The translations under genes and the position numbers were made by a program. 64,000 nucleotides of DNA from CADCVW01 sp964251385 (lineage in GTDB: Bacteria; Pseudomonadota; Alphaproteobacteria; Sphingomonadales; Sphingomonadaceae): positions 310,001-374,000 of the forward strand of contig CAXUJK010000003.1 in NCBI GenBank assembly GCA_964251385.1. Reading direction: 5' to 3'. This document shows, one piece after another, positions 1 to 7,623 of this stretch (position 1 is the stretch's first letter; the number at the start of each line of letters is the position of its first letter). Under the pieces are notes generated by a model that worked only from the letters and a program-made list of their open reading frames with translations, had not been told where the DNA came from and did no database searches.

Positions 1-923
1 ACCAGGTCCACCAGCTCGGCCTCGACCAGGTCGCGCGCATCCACGGCGAGATGCGCGGCATCATGACCCGCGTCGGGTTCAAGGGCGACCTGCCTGCCTT
101 CTTCGCACACATGCGCGACGGCAAGCAGTTCTACTACCCCAACACCGCGGCCGGAAAGCAGAAGTATCTCGACGAGACGCAGGTATCGTACCGCATGATC
201 CAGGCCAAGCTGCCGCAATATTTCGGCACGCTCCCCAAGTCGCCGCTCATCGTCAAGGCGGTCGAACCGTTCCGCGAAAAGAGCGCGGGGAAAGCTTTCT
301 ACCAAGCCCCCGCGCCCGACGGCTCGCGCCCCGGCACCTACTACGTCAATCTGTACGACATGAACGACATGCCCGGCACCGAAGTCGAAGCCCTGTTCTG
401 CCACGAAGGCATCCCCGGCCACCATCTGCAGAACGCGATCCGCGTCGAGCTCGGCGGAAAAGTCCCGCCGTTCCGCCAATTCGGCGGCTACACCGCCTAT
501 GGCGAGGGCTGGGGGCTCTATTCCGAAAAGCTCTGCAAGGAGATGGGCGCCTACACCGACCCCTACCGCGACTTCGGCCGGCTCCAGCTCGAGCTGCACC
601 GCGCGATCCGGCTCGTCGTAGACACCGGCCTCCACCACAAGCGCTGGTCGCGGGAAAAAGCGATCAAATATGTCGAGGACAATTCGGCCGACGCCAAGGG
701 CGGCATCGTCAAGGCGATCGAGCGCTACATCGTCTACCCGGGCCAGGCGACCGCCTACATGGTAGGAAAACTCAAGATCGAGGAACTGCGCCGCAACGCG
801 GAGGCCAGGCTCGGCCCCAAATTCGACATCCGCGGCTTCCACGACGCGATCCTGCTCCCGGGCGCGGTCCCGCTCGACATATTGGAGAAGAACGTCGAGG
901 CTTGGGTGGCGTCGCGCGCGTAA
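1..923 (+). CDS. DUF885 family putative metallopeptidase, C-terminal part (5' end outside window)
   Basis: The reading frame is open from base 3 at the window edge to TAA at 921-923, so only the last ~306 residues are visible. The motif HEGIPGHH (from about base 403) followed by GEGWGLYSEKL is the hallmark of DUF885, a zincin-like family of probable exported metallopeptidases. The histidines and glutamates are presumed metal and catalytic residues. Members are about 550-600 aa, so roughly half is missing here. A second DUF885 gene lies at 28135-29415. The family is clear, but the substrate is unknown. The gene converges on the VOC gene across a palindromic repeat that starts directly after this stop codon. 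Confidence 0.88.
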   Translation, partial: QVHQLGLDQVARIHGEMRGIMTRVGFKGDLPAFFAHMRDGKQFYYPNTAAGKQKYLDETQVSYRMIQAKLPQYFGTLPKSPLIVKAVEPFREKSAGKAFYQAPAPDGSRPGTYYVNLYDMNDMPGTEVEALFCHEGIPGHHLQNAIRVELGGKVPPFRQFGGYTAYGEGWGLYSEKLCKEMGAYTDPYRDFGRLQLELHRAIRLVVDTGLHHKRWSREKAIKYVEDNSADAKGGIVKAIERYIVYPGQATAYMVGKLKIEELRRNAEARLGPKFDIRGFHDAILLPGAVPLDILEKNVEAWVASRA

Positions 924-977
924 CCCTCTCCCCTTGTGGGAGAGGGCGACTCGCCGAAGGCGAGCGGGGTGAGGGGG
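924..977. repeat. REP-like palindromic repeat between convergent genes
   Basis: CCCTCTCCC (924-932) and GGGAGAGGG (938-946) are perfect 9-bp arms. A second small hairpin follows, CTCGCC-GAA-GGCGAG (950-964), then a GGGGTGAGGGGG tail. The repeat fills the space between the stop codons of the two convergent genes exactly. Its design (pyrimidine/purine palindrome followed by GGGGTG-type tail) resembles the inverted repeats bounding the DUF559 element at 3467-3899. It may act as a transcription end point on both strands, although there is no T-run. Confidence 0.75.
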
Positions 978-1349
978 TCAGCCGACCGGCTCTTCCCACA
1001 ACTCGATCGGGTTGCCTTCCGGGTCATGGATGCGCGCGAAGCGGCCGGTCGCCGGATCGTCCCACTCGGCTTCGGTCCGCACCGCGATGCCCGCGGCGCG
1101 CAAGCGGTCGAGCAGCGCGTCCAGCCCGGTCACGCGCAGGTTGATCATGAATGCCTTGTCCGCGGGCCAGTAATCCGTCGCCGCCTTGAACGGCGCGAAC
1201 ACGGTATTGCCGCCGACCGCGGTCCACGTCCATTCGGTCGCGCCGTCGCCGCATCCCGAGCCGACGTTCAAACGTTCCTTGTACCACGCGGTCAGCGCAT
1301 CGGGATCCTGCGCCCGAAAGAAGATCCCGCCGATCCCGACCACGCCCAT
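978..1349 (-). CDS. VOC superfamily (glyoxalase/bleomycin-resistance fold) protein
   Basis: This 123-residue protein has the two-module beta-alpha-beta-beta-beta pattern of the vicinal oxygen chelate fold. It opens with a GIGGIFFRA strand and a DPDALTAWYKE helix, and ends with IHDPEGNPIELWEE, the usual end motif whose glutamates often bind metal. Length and layout match single-domain VOC proteins. The family covers lyases, dioxygenases and resistance proteins, and nothing here fixes the substrate. Start is the ATG at 1349. It is transcribed toward the DUF885 gene and is not part of the SUF operon. Confidence 0.85.
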   Translation of the reverse strand: MGVVGIGGIFFRAQDPDALTAWYKERLNVGSGCGDGATEWTWTAVGGNTVFAPFKAATDYWPADKAFMINLRVTGLDALLDRLRAAGIAVRTEAEWDDPATGRFARIHDPEGNPIELWEEPVG

Positions 1350-1479
1350 GTCCTTGCCTCCCGTCAGCCTCGCCGCAGCCTAGTCTGGGCGACGCGAAGC
1401 GCAAGTCGGGGCCCGAACCGCTAACGACTCGCAACAGCCCGCAAACCGTTGAACCCGAGCGGCAAAACCGCCACATGGC

Positions 1480-1502
1480 AATCGGACGATGTTCGTCCGA
1501 TT
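1480..1502. promoter_or_regulatory. Perfect 23-bp palindrome upstream of the SUF regulator; candidate operator
   Basis: AATCGGACGA (1480-1489) and TCGTCCGATT (1493-1502) are perfect 10-bp inverted arms separated by TGT. The site ends 10 bases before the chosen start codon of the Rrf2-type regulator at 1513, where an autoregulatory operator would be expected. Rrf2 proteins bind as dimers to dyad sites, so the regulator itself is the natural candidate. An iron regulator is also possible. Binding is inferred from position and symmetry only. Confidence 0.55.
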
Positions 1503-1512
1503 AGAAAGCCGC

Positions 1513-1974
1513 ATGCGCCTCTCCTCCCTCGCCGACTACGCCGTCGTCACCATGTCCGCCGCCGCGCGGCATCCGGGACGCGCGCGTCTGTCGGCATCGA
1601 ACCTGGCTGGTGAGATCGGCGTACCCCTCCCCACCGTGCAGAAGCTCATGGGCCACCTCGTCCGCGCCGGCCTGCTGACGTCCGCGCGCGGCACCGGCGG
1701 CGGCTTCCTCCTTGCCCGCGCACCCGAAGCGATCAGCCTCGCCGAGATCATCGAAGCCATTGAAGGCCCGATCGCCATGACCAAATGCGTCGAAGGCCAC
1801 GCGGACGAGTGCCAGCTCCACGGCTCGTGCCTGTCCAAACCCCATCTGCAGGCCGCCAACCGCGCGGTCCGCGGCGCGCTCGCGGGCGTCAGCCTCGCCA
1901 GCTTAGCCACCAACACCACCGTTCGCCCTGAGCCTGTCGAAGGGCTGTCCTTCCTTGAAGTCGTAGCATCATGA
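1513..1974 (+). CDS. Rrf2-family SUF operon transcriptional regulator
   Basis: This 153-aa protein begins MRLSSLADYAVV and carries an N-terminal winged helix-turn-helix (about residues 1-65, including LPTVQKLMGHLVRAGLL) and the GTGGGF wing. Cysteines at about 92, 100 and 106 (C-x7-C-x5-C) are probable iron-sulfur ligands, as in IscR. The ATG at 1513 is preferred because the upstream in-frame ATG at 1489 lies inside the palindrome and AGAAAG precedes 1513. It overlaps sufB by 4 bp (ATGA), so it heads the operon and probably senses Fe-S status. Oddly, the C-terminal codons (about 137-145) are made of a dispersed repeat (1921-1944). Confidence 0.88.
   Translation: MRLSSLADYAVVTMSAAARHPGRARLSASNLAGEIGVPLPTVQKLMGHLVRAGLLTSARGTGGGFLLARAPEAISLAEIIEAIEGPIAMTKCVEGHADECQLHGSCLSKPHLQAANRAVRGALAGVSLASLATNTTVRPEPVEGLSFLEVVAS
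1921..1944 (+). repeat. Dispersed REP-like repeat inside the regulator coding sequence
   Basis: The stretch GTTCGCCCTGAGCCTGTCGA plus AGGG matches the widespread sphingomonad repeat type with ends GCCCT...AGGGC. Such repeats are normally intergenic. Here it is translated in frame as VRPEPVEG near the regulator's C-terminus, 27 bases before sufB. The likeness to the repeat class is from memory of the family and was not searched. Confidence 0.6.
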
Positions 1975-3443
1975 ACGAAGTGAAGAACCAGGCCGCCTTC
2001 GACGCCGCCGAAAAGGCCAGCGTCTACGAATACGGCTTTTCGTCCGACATCGAACAGGAGTTCGCGCCCAAGGGCCTGTCGGAAGACACGGTGCGCTACA
2101 TCTCCGCGAAGAAGAACGAACCCGCCTGGCTCCTCGAATGGCGCCTCAAGGCTTTCGCACAATGGCTCAAGATGGAAACCCCCAACTGGGCCAAGCTCCA
2201 CATGGAGCCGATCGACTACCAGGACGCCTATTACTACGCCGAGCCCAAGGCCAAGCCCAAGCTCGGCAGCCTCGACGAAGTCGACCCCGAAATCCTGCGC
2301 GTCTACGAAAAACTCGGCATTCCCCTGCATGAGCAGGAAGTGCTCGCTGGCGTCGAACCCCGCCGCAAGGTCGCCGTCGACGCGGTGTTCGACAGCGTCT
2401 CCGTCGCCACGACCTTCCGCGCCGAGCTCGAGCGCGCGGGCGTCATCTTCCGCTCGATCTCCGAAGCGGTTCGCGAATATCCGGATCTCGTGCGCAAATG
2501 GCTCGGGAAAGTCGTCCCCGCGCACGACAACTACTTCGCGACGCTCAACAGCGCCGTCTTCTCCGACGGCACCTTCGTCTACATCCCCGAAGGCGTGCGC
2601 TGCCCGATGGAGCTGTCCACCTACTTCCGCATCAACGCCGCCAACACCGGCCAGTTCGAACGCACCCTCATCGTCGCCGACAAGGGGGCTTACGTCTCCT
2701 ATCTCGAAGGCTGCACCGCCCCGATGCGCGACGAGAACCAGTTGCATGCCGCCGTCGTCGAACTCGTCGCGCTCGACGACGCGGAGATCAAATACTCGAC
2801 CGTCCAGAACTGGTACCCCGGCGACGCCGAAGGCAAGGGCGGCATCTACAACTTCGTCACCAAGCGCGCGCTCTGCCAGGGCAGGAACTCCAAGGTCAGC
2901 TGGACCCAGGTCGAGACCGGCTCCGCCGTCACCTGGAAATACCCGTCCTGCGTGCTCGCGGGCGAGAACAGCGTCGGCGAGTTCTACTCGGTCGCGCTGA
3001 CCAACAACCGCCAGCAGGCCGACACCGGCTCCAAGATGATCCATCTGGGCAAAGGCTCGCGCTCGACGATCGTGTCGAAAGGCATCAGCGCCGGCCGCAG
3101 CGACAACACCTATCGGGGTCTCGTCAAGGTCGGCCCCACCGCCGAAAACGTCCGCAACTTCACCCAGTGCGACAGCCTGCTGCTCGGCGACCAGTGCGGC
3201 GCGCACACCGTCCCCTACATCGAAGTCCGCAACCCGTCCGCGCAGATCGAGCACGAGGCGACGACATCGAAGATCAGCGACGACCAGCTTTTCTACGCCA
3301 TGAGCCGCGGGTTGAACGCGGAAGACTCGGTCGCGCTGATCGTCAACGGCTTCGCCAAGGAGGTCCTCCAGCAACTCCCGATGGAGTTCGCGGTGGAAGC
3401 GCAGAAGCTGTTGGGGATTTCGCTCGAAGGCTCGGTCGGATGA
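1971..3443 (+). CDS. sufB: Fe-S cluster scaffold protein SufB
   Basis: SufB is the core of the SufBC2D scaffold that assembles iron-sulfur clusters in the cytoplasm from sulfur delivered by SufS. The 490-aa length and the motifs GVRCPMELSTYFRIN, YLEGCTAPMRDENQLHAAV, WTQVETGSAVTWKYPS and AGRSDNTYRG are typical. It starts with ATG overlapping the regulator stop and ends with TGA overlapping the start of the DUF559 gene (ATGA). The last 17 codons (3387-3437) have a diverged second copy at 3902-3952 beyond the DUF559 insertion. The upstream copy completes a normal SufB C-terminus, so the protein looks intact. Confidence 0.97.
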   Translation: MNEVKNQAAFDAAEKASVYEYGFSSDIEQEFAPKGLSEDTVRYISAKKNEPAWLLEWRLKAFAQWLKMETPNWAKLHMEPIDYQDAYYYAEPKAKPKLGSLDEVDPEILRVYEKLGIPLHEQEVLAGVEPRRKVAVDAVFDSVSVATTFRAELERAGVIFRSISEAVREYPDLVRKWLGKVVPAHDNYFATLNSAVFSDGTFVYIPEGVRCPMELSTYFRINAANTGQFERTLIVADKGAYVSYLEGCTAPMRDENQLHAAVVELVALDDAEIKYSTVQNWYPGDAEGKGGIYNFVTKRALCQGRNSKVSWTQVETGSAVTWKYPSCVLAGENSVGEFYSVALTNNRQQADTGSKMIHLGKGSRSTIVSKGISAGRSDNTYRGLVKVGPTAENVRNFTQCDSLLLGDQCGAHTVPYIEVRNPSAQIEHEATTSKISDDQLFYAMSRGLNAEDSVALIVNGFAKEVLQQLPMEFAVEAQKLLGISLEGSVG

Positions 3444-3955
3444 TCGACAAAGGCTGGCGTCCTGAAGCCCCTCCCCTTCAGGGGAGGGGTTTGGGGTGGG
3501 GGCTGTCCCACGAACAAATCGCCGAACTTCATCGCCGCGCCGCCGAAATGCGCCGCAACCCGACCGAGCCGGAAAAGCGTCTGTGGCGTCACCTGTCGAA
3601 CTCCCAGCTGGCCGGGAGCAAGTTTCGACGGCAGGCGGTCGTTGGCTGCTTCATCGCCGACTTCCTCTGTTCGCAAAAGGCATTGATCGTTGAAGTCGAT
3701 GGCCACACGCATGAAGAGGCTAACGACAACGCGCGCGATGGCGTTCTCGGACAGCGTGGGTTTCGTGTCCTTCGCGTCACAAACTTAGACGTGATGACTA
3801 ACGTGGAAGGTGTGCTGACGGCGATCTCGGCCGCGCTCGCTGCCGCACCTGCAAGATGGAACAATCCCCACCCCAACCCCTCCCCTGAAGGGGAGGGGCT
3901 TTTTACGGTGGAAGCGCAAAAACGCTTGGGGATCACCCTGGAGGCGAGCGTTTAG
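3440..3955 (+). CDS. DUF559 domain protein (Vsr-like nuclease fold) inserted behind sufB
   Basis: The 171-aa product starts at the ATG overlapping the sufB stop. Residues about 25-135 are the DUF559 domain: helix RRNPTEPEKRLWRHL, then FRRQ, IADFLC and LIVEVDGHTHE. The acidic residues of IADF and VEVDG fit a PD-(D/E)xK/Vsr-like active site. The flanking residues are encoded by repeats: PPLQGRGLGWG by the left palindrome and HPNPSPEGEG by the right. The last 17 codons are a diverged copy of the SufB tail. Sphingomonad SUF operons do not need this gene, so it is probably an insertion. Nuclease activity is inferred from fold only. Confidence 0.85.
   Translation: MIDKGWRPEAPPLQGRGLGWGLSHEQIAELHRRAAEMRRNPTEPEKRLWRHLSNSQLAGSKFRRQAVVGCFIADFLCSQKALIVEVDGHTHEEANDNARDGVLGQRGFRVLRVTNLDVMTNVEGVLTAISAALAAAPARWNNPHPNPSPEGEGLFTVEAQKRLGITLEASV
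3467..3500 (+). repeat. Left inverted repeat of the DUF559 element
   Basis: CCCCTCCCC (3468-3476), loop TTCA and GGGGAGGGG (3481-3489) form a perfect 9-bp hairpin, followed by TTTGGGGTGGGG. The repeat lies within the DUF559 reading frame. Confidence 0.85.
3867..3899 (-). repeat. Right inverted repeat of the DUF559 element
   Basis: CCCCACCCCAA precedes a perfect hairpin, CCCCTCCCC (3877-3885), TGAA, GGGGAGGGG (3890-3898). On the minus strand it matches the left repeat except for one T in the tail. Confidence 0.85.
3902..3952 (+). pseudogene. Displaced second copy of the sufB 3' end
   Basis: Seventeen codons aligned without gaps to sufB 3387-3437 encode FTVEAQKRLGITLEASV against FAVEAQKLLGISLEGSV: 13 of 17 residues and 34 of 51 bases are identical by hand count. 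Most differences are silent or conservative. It is translated here as the end of the DUF559 protein. The pattern suggests it was once the end of a functional sufB rather than a recent target-site duplication. Confidence 0.75.
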
Positions 3956-4341
3956 TGACCTTCATATTCCTCGCCCTCGCGCTGCAAGCCGCGCCCGCAC
4001 CCAATCCCGAAATCCAGCGCGACATCGTCGTCATCGGCAACAAGATGAAGGCGTTCCGCACCAGCGTGCGCGAGCGGGACGGCAAGATGGTCTGCGCCAC
4101 GAAGACATCGACCGGCAACGGGGAGATCGACGCGATCGGCTGCAATGTGCTCGCCGGATGCCTGACCGAACATCGTCCGCGTCTGGACGCCAGCACCGAC
4201 CGCAAGCGCCCTGCCGCCGAGCGCAAGCGGCTGCGCGAGGCGGTCGAGCGCGACCTGCTTCCCTGCATGATGACTCGGCGCGACGCGCTGATCGCCGATC
4301 TCGCCGAACGCCGCTGGCAGGCGCGGCAGGGGGCGAACTGA
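3955..4341 (+). CDS. Small exported protein of unknown function in the SUF operon
   Basis: The GTG start at 3955 shares its G with the preceding TAG (TAGTG), so it is translationally coupled. The 128-aa product has a short hydrophobic N-terminus (MTFIFLALALQAAPA) that looks like a signal peptide cleaved after APA. The mature part is charged and contains four cysteines (at about 47, 63, 69 and 104), which could form disulfides in the periplasm. I do not recognise the family. Its position suggests co-expression with Fe-S assembly rather than a scaffold role, since that machinery is cytoplasmic. Confidence 0.75.
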   Translation: MTFIFLALALQAAPAPNPEIQRDIVVIGNKMKAFRTSVRERDGKMVCATKTSTGNGEIDAIGCNVLAGCLTEHRPRLDASTDRKRPAAERKRLREAVERDLLPCMMTRRDALIADLAERRWQARQGAN

Positions 4342-4344
4342 GCG

Positions 4345-4607
4345 ATGGACGATCTGTCGCAACTCGTCCTCAAGGTCGCCAGCATCGACCCCGGCCTCGT
4401 ATCGGGTCCCGCCGTCCCCGGTGCCGCCGCGCGGGCAAAAATCCGCTACCAGGTCGCGTTCGTGCCGACGCCCGACATGAGCGCCTACGATCTCGCCGGC
4501 ATCATGGGCGTCGTCCTGAACGTCATGGCCCGCCGCGAACCCGTCTCGCCCGAAGAGATGGAGGCGCTGCCGCCCCACCTCAAACCTTATTTTAGAGCCG
4601 TCTCCCC

Positions 4608-4614
<7 letters not shown>
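4345..4614 (+). CDS. Conserved-looking small protein between sufB and sufC, function unknown
   Basis: The ATG at 4345 lies 3 bases after the previous stop, and the gene overlaps sufC by 7 bp, so it is firmly embedded in the operon. The 89-aa product has no signal peptide or membrane span. It contains a hydrophobic helix (DLAGIMGVVLNVMARR, about residues 49-64) and a C-terminal proline-rich tail. I do not recognise a family. Coding is supported by operon packing and a strong GC third-position bias. A small SUF accessory protein is possible but unproven. Confidence 0.7.
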
Positions 4615-5350
<736 letters not shown>

Positions 5351-5351
<1 letters not shown>

Positions 5352-6433
5352 TGCTGCTCGAACTCCCCTCCACCCGCCACGAGGACTGGCGATGGAGCGA
5401 CGTGTCGCAGCTCCCTGCGCACGCCGCCGCACGAGCGACCGGTGAGATCCCGGCGACGCTGCCCTGGCTGCTCGGCGAGGGCCCGCGCCTGCTGTTCGTC
5501 GACGGCAAGTACGACGCAACCCACAGCGCCCCCGGTGAGGTCACGCTCGGCGGCGTCGCGCTCGACGGCGGCAGCCATGCCCTGGCGAGACTGACCGGAA
5601 CCACGGGCTGGCGGCTCCACGTCCGCCCCAAAGCAGCGTCCGGCCTCGTCCAGATCATCAACCTGACCACCGGCGCGGACGACCATCTCGCCGCCGAAAT
5701 CGTGCTCGACGAAGGCGCATCGGCGTCCGTGATGGAGACGTTCGTCGGCCACGGCTGGACCAACCGCCTGACCGCCGTACGGCTGGCCGCGTCTTCGCAC
5801 CTGTCTCTGTCCCGCCGGCTGATCGGCACCAGCGGCTACGTCAGCGTCGTCGACCGGTTCACGGTTGCCGAAGACGCGACCCTGGCCACCGTCAGCCTGG
5901 CCGCTGGCGGTACGGACAGCCGGTTCGAGGCGCATGTCGACCTCGCTGGACGACGCGCCTTTGCCCAAGCCAACGGCGCACTGCTCGCCCGAAACACCGG
6001 CCGCCACGACGCTAATCTCGTCGTCCACCACGGCGCACCCGACGGGTCGAGCCGCCAGACCTGGCGCTCCGTCGCGGACGGCCGCGCCACCTGCTCCGCC
6101 GCTGCCCGCATCGAGGTCGCGCGCGGCGCGCAGAAGACGGACGCGACGCAATCGCTCAAGGGCCTGTTGCTCGCGCGGACGGCGCAGATCAACGCCAAGC
6201 CCGAACTCGAGATCTTCGCGGACGACGTCAAATGCGCACATGGCGCGACCGTCGGCGAACTCGACCGCAACGCGCTCTTCTACCTCGCAAGCCGCGGCGT
6301 CCCGACCGCCGAAGCGCAGGGATTGCTGACCCAGGCCTTCGTCGCGGACGCAATCGATGGCATCGCCGACGAAGGCGTGCGCGAAGCATTCCGCGCCGAC
6401 GTCGCGCGCTGGTTTGCGGAAGGCGGAATATGA
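5351..6433 (+). CDS. sufD: Fe-S cluster assembly protein SufD
   Basis: SufD pairs with SufB to form the heterodimer on which Fe-S clusters are built, and it helps iron entry. This 360-aa protein has the SufB/SufD C-terminal signature: FADDVKCAHGATVGEL, then FYLASRGV and an ALLTQAF-like stretch. The N-terminal region is divergent, as usual for SufD. It starts inside the sufC stop and its TGA overlaps the sufS ATG (ATGA). Confidence 0.95.
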
Positions 6434-7623
6434 AAGCGAACGTCCGCGCCGACTTCCCGGGCATCCCCGACGGCTGGCACTATCTCGACACCGCAGCCAC
6501 CGCGCAGAAACCGCAAGCCGTGATCGACGCCATGTCCCGCGGCTACGGCCCCGACTACGCCTCCGTCCACCGCGGCATCTACAAGCGCTCGTCCGACATG
6601 ACGATCGCGTACGAGGCGGCGAGAACCCGCGCCGCCACCTTCATCCGCGCCGCGTCTCCCCGCGAGATCGTGTTCGTCCGCGGCGCGACCGAAGGCATCA
6701 ACCTCGTCGCGCAAAGCTGGGGCGGGGCGAACCTGAAAGCCGGCGACCGCATCATGCTGTCTCAGCTCGAACACCACAGCAACATCGTGCCGTGGCAGCT
6801 GATCGCCGCCGCAACGGGCGCGAAAATCGACGTCGCCCCGCTCGACGCGGACGGCTGCATCGACCTCGACGCGATGGAATCAATGCTGACCGAGCGCCAC
6901 AAGCTGGTCGCGCTCGCCCACGTGTCGAACGTGCTCGGCTCGCATCTCGACGCGCGCCGCGCCGCCAGGATGGCGCACGCGGTCGGCGCGAAACTCCTGC
7001 TCGACGGCTGCCAGTCCGCCGCCCGCATCGGGGTCGACGTGACTAGCCTCGACTGCGATTTCTACGTGCTGTCCGGACACAAGCTCTACGGCCCCACCGG
7101 CATCGGCGTGCTCTGGGCCCGCCAGGAAATCCTGGACGCCATGCCCCCCTACCAAGGCGGCGGCGCGATGATCGATCGCGTCGCGTTCGAAGGCACGACC
7201 TGGGCCCCCGCGCCCGGCCGCTTCGAAGCCGGCACCCCCCACATCGTCGGCGCGCTCGGCCTGCACGCAGCGATGGACTATGTCGAAAGCATCGGCGCAC
7301 CCGCGATCAGCGACCACGAGACCGGGCTGGTAACCGAAACCCGCCGTCGCCTGGGCGCGATCAACAGCGTGCGCCTGTACGGGCCCGCTCTGTCCGCGGG
7401 CATCGTCAGCTTCGCGATCGAAGGCGTGCACCCGCACGACATCGCCACCATCCTCGACGAGGACGGGGTGGCGATCCGCGCCGGCCACCATTGCGCGCAG
7501 CCGCTGATGGCCTACCTCGGTGTCGAAGCGACCGCGCGCGCCAGTTTCGGAATATACAGCGACGAAACCGACGTCGACGCGCTGGTCCGCGGCGTCGAAC
7601 GCGTGACGAGGATCTTTGGATGA
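6430..7623 (+). CDS. sufS: Cysteine desulfurase SufS (type II, PLP-dependent)
   Basis: SufS removes sulfur from L-cysteine, giving alanine and an enzyme persulfide for cluster assembly. The 397-aa protein shows YLDTAATAQKP near the N-terminus, QLEHHSNIVPW, the PLP lysine in LSGHKLYGPTG (about K218) and the catalytic cysteine in RAGHHCAQP (about C355). The ATG at 6430 is chosen because it overlaps the sufD stop and the protein then begins like other SufS enzymes. No sufE was seen nearby, so the sulfur acceptor must be encoded elsewhere. Confidence 0.96.
   Translation: MKANVRADFPGIPDGWHYLDTAATAQKPQAVIDAMSRGYGPDYASVHRGIYKRSSDMTIAYEAARTRAATFIRAASPREIVFVRGATEGINLVAQSWGGANLKAGDRIMLSQLEHHSNIVPWQLIAAATGAKIDVAPLDADGCIDLDAMESMLTERHKLVALAHVSNVLGSHLDARRAARMAHAVGAKLLLDGCQSAARIGVDVTSLDCDFYVLSGHKLYGPTGIGVLWARQEILDAMPPYQGGGAMIDRVAFEGTTWAPAPGRFEAGTPHIVGALGLHAAMDYVESIGAPAISDHETGLVTETRRRLGAINSVRLYGPALSAGIVSFAIEGVHPHDIATILDEDGVAIRAGHHCAQPLMAYLGVEATARASFGIYSDETDVDALVRGVERVTRIFG

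Larger units (their letters stand above)
3467..3899 (+). mobile_element. Putative REP-bounded DUF559 element in the SUF operon
   Basis: Two palindrome-plus-tail repeats of about 34 bp face each other: the left reads GCCCCTCCCC-TTCA-GGGGAGGGG-TTTGGGGTGGGG and the right is its reverse complement with one T fewer in the tail. Between them lies the DUF559 nuclease-like domain. Immediately outside are two copies of the sufB 3' end. The arrangement resembles REP-bounded RAYT transposase units, but with a DUF559 protein in place of a Y1 transposase. Mobility is inferred; no transposase family or exact target duplication was recognised. Confidence 0.6.

Noticed and set aside
1536..3374. 612-codon minus-strand frame over the SUF regulator and sufB
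   Set aside because: Antisense shadow of two conserved genes.
2498..3439. Upstream part of a 485-codon plus frame ending at 3955
   Set aside because: Bases 2498-3439 are an out-of-frame shadow of sufB; only 3440-3955 (DUF559) is real.
3387..3955. Simple target-site duplication around the DUF559 element
   Set aside because: The two flanks are only about two-thirds identical at the DNA level with mostly silent changes, which does not fit a recent exact duplication.
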